From Rotaria macrura (taxonomy: Eukaryota; Rotifera; Eurotatoria; Philodinida; Philodinidae): a DNA stretch of 64,000 nucleotides. Positions 63,834 to 64,000 of this stretch are shown piece by piece (position 1 is the first letter of the stretch; each line of letters opens with the position of its first letter). The position numbers and the translations under genes were made by a program. The DNA lies in the NCBI GenBank assembly GCA_900239685.1, contig OENT01000348.1, positions 62,001 to 126,000 of the forward strand, given 5' to 3'. The notes beneath the pieces were generated by a model. It did no database searches. It saw only the letters and a list, made by a program, of their open reading frames with translations, and was not told where the DNA came from.

Positions 63834-64000
63834 AACCAACCAGGTTTTTTCGAGCAGCGGTTTCAACCAATCAGGTTTTTGGGTACCAGTTTTAGCCAAT
63901 GAAAAATTTTGGGCTCTGCTTTTTTAGCCAATGAGGTTGTTTTGGGTCATGGTTTCAACCAATCAGGGTTTTTCGAGTCAAGCTTCCATCCAATCAGGCT
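63834..64000. repeat. Tandem array of about 31-bp units each with a CCAAT word
   Basis: Six units carry CCAAC or CCAAT at 63837, 63867, 63896, 63928, 63959 and 63990, spaced 30, 29, 32, 31 and 31 bp. Typical unit text is GGTTTCAACCAATCAGG then TTTTTCGAG. The array continues past the window edge. Confidence 0.85.

Overview
The window looks like nuclear DNA of a small, AT-rich metazoan. Protein-coding genes are split by GT-AG introns, many only 50-70 bp long. The gene set is animal: major vault protein, SUN-domain protein, KDM2 demethylase, 14-3-3, LRRC51, CCDC66, an exostosin-type glycosyltransferase and secreted prepropeptides. Base composition, intron size and gene families fit a bdelloid rotifer, but that is an inference; another small invertebrate cannot be excluded from sequence alone. 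No tRNA, rRNA or CRISPR array was recognised. All exon joins below were worked out by eye from reading phase, GT/AG borders and remembered family sequences.

Layout. 1-1002 (-): 5' part of a major vault protein gene that runs off the left edge. 1003-6534: no gene seen, with a repeat-like patch at 4084-4640. 6535-11392 (-): complete 9-exon SUN-domain gene. 11687-12935 (-): 2-exon GT47/exostosin-like gene, divergent from KDM2. 13439-26982 (+): 13-exon KDM2-type gene (JmjC, CXXC, PHD) with two introns of about 3.5 kb and a MITE-like palindrome in intron 1. 27967-28371 (-): small Gln/Tyr/Pro-rich protein. 30258-30361 (-): possible orphan terminal exon. 31260-31556 (+) and 37022-37363 (+): two secreted prepropeptide (neuropeptide-like) genes, with a small membrane ORF at 32212-32424 (-) between them. 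37857-38946 (+): 3-exon Pro/Val-rich protein. 39835-40850 (+): 14-3-3. 40851-48770: gene-poor. 48771-51566 (+): two-exon LRR membrane protein. 54746-55476 (-) LRRC51 and 55737-59735 (+) CCDC66 form a head-to-head pair. 59736-64000 differs in texture: GC-rich islands, palindromes, a 5'-truncated LINE reverse transcriptase, inverted TCCCATGGGA-type arms and a roughly 31-bp CCAAT tandem array.

The genes do not form one pathway. Three local relations stand out. LRRC51 and CCDC66 are ciliary/centrosomal families that share a 260-bp promoter containing an RFX X-box-like sequence. The GT47 gene and KDM2 share a 503-bp divergent promoter. The two prepropeptide genes lie within 6 kb of each other. The most novel item is the prepropeptide at 37022-37363, which encodes five tandem 13-residue units predicted to give LASAKFASGL-amide.
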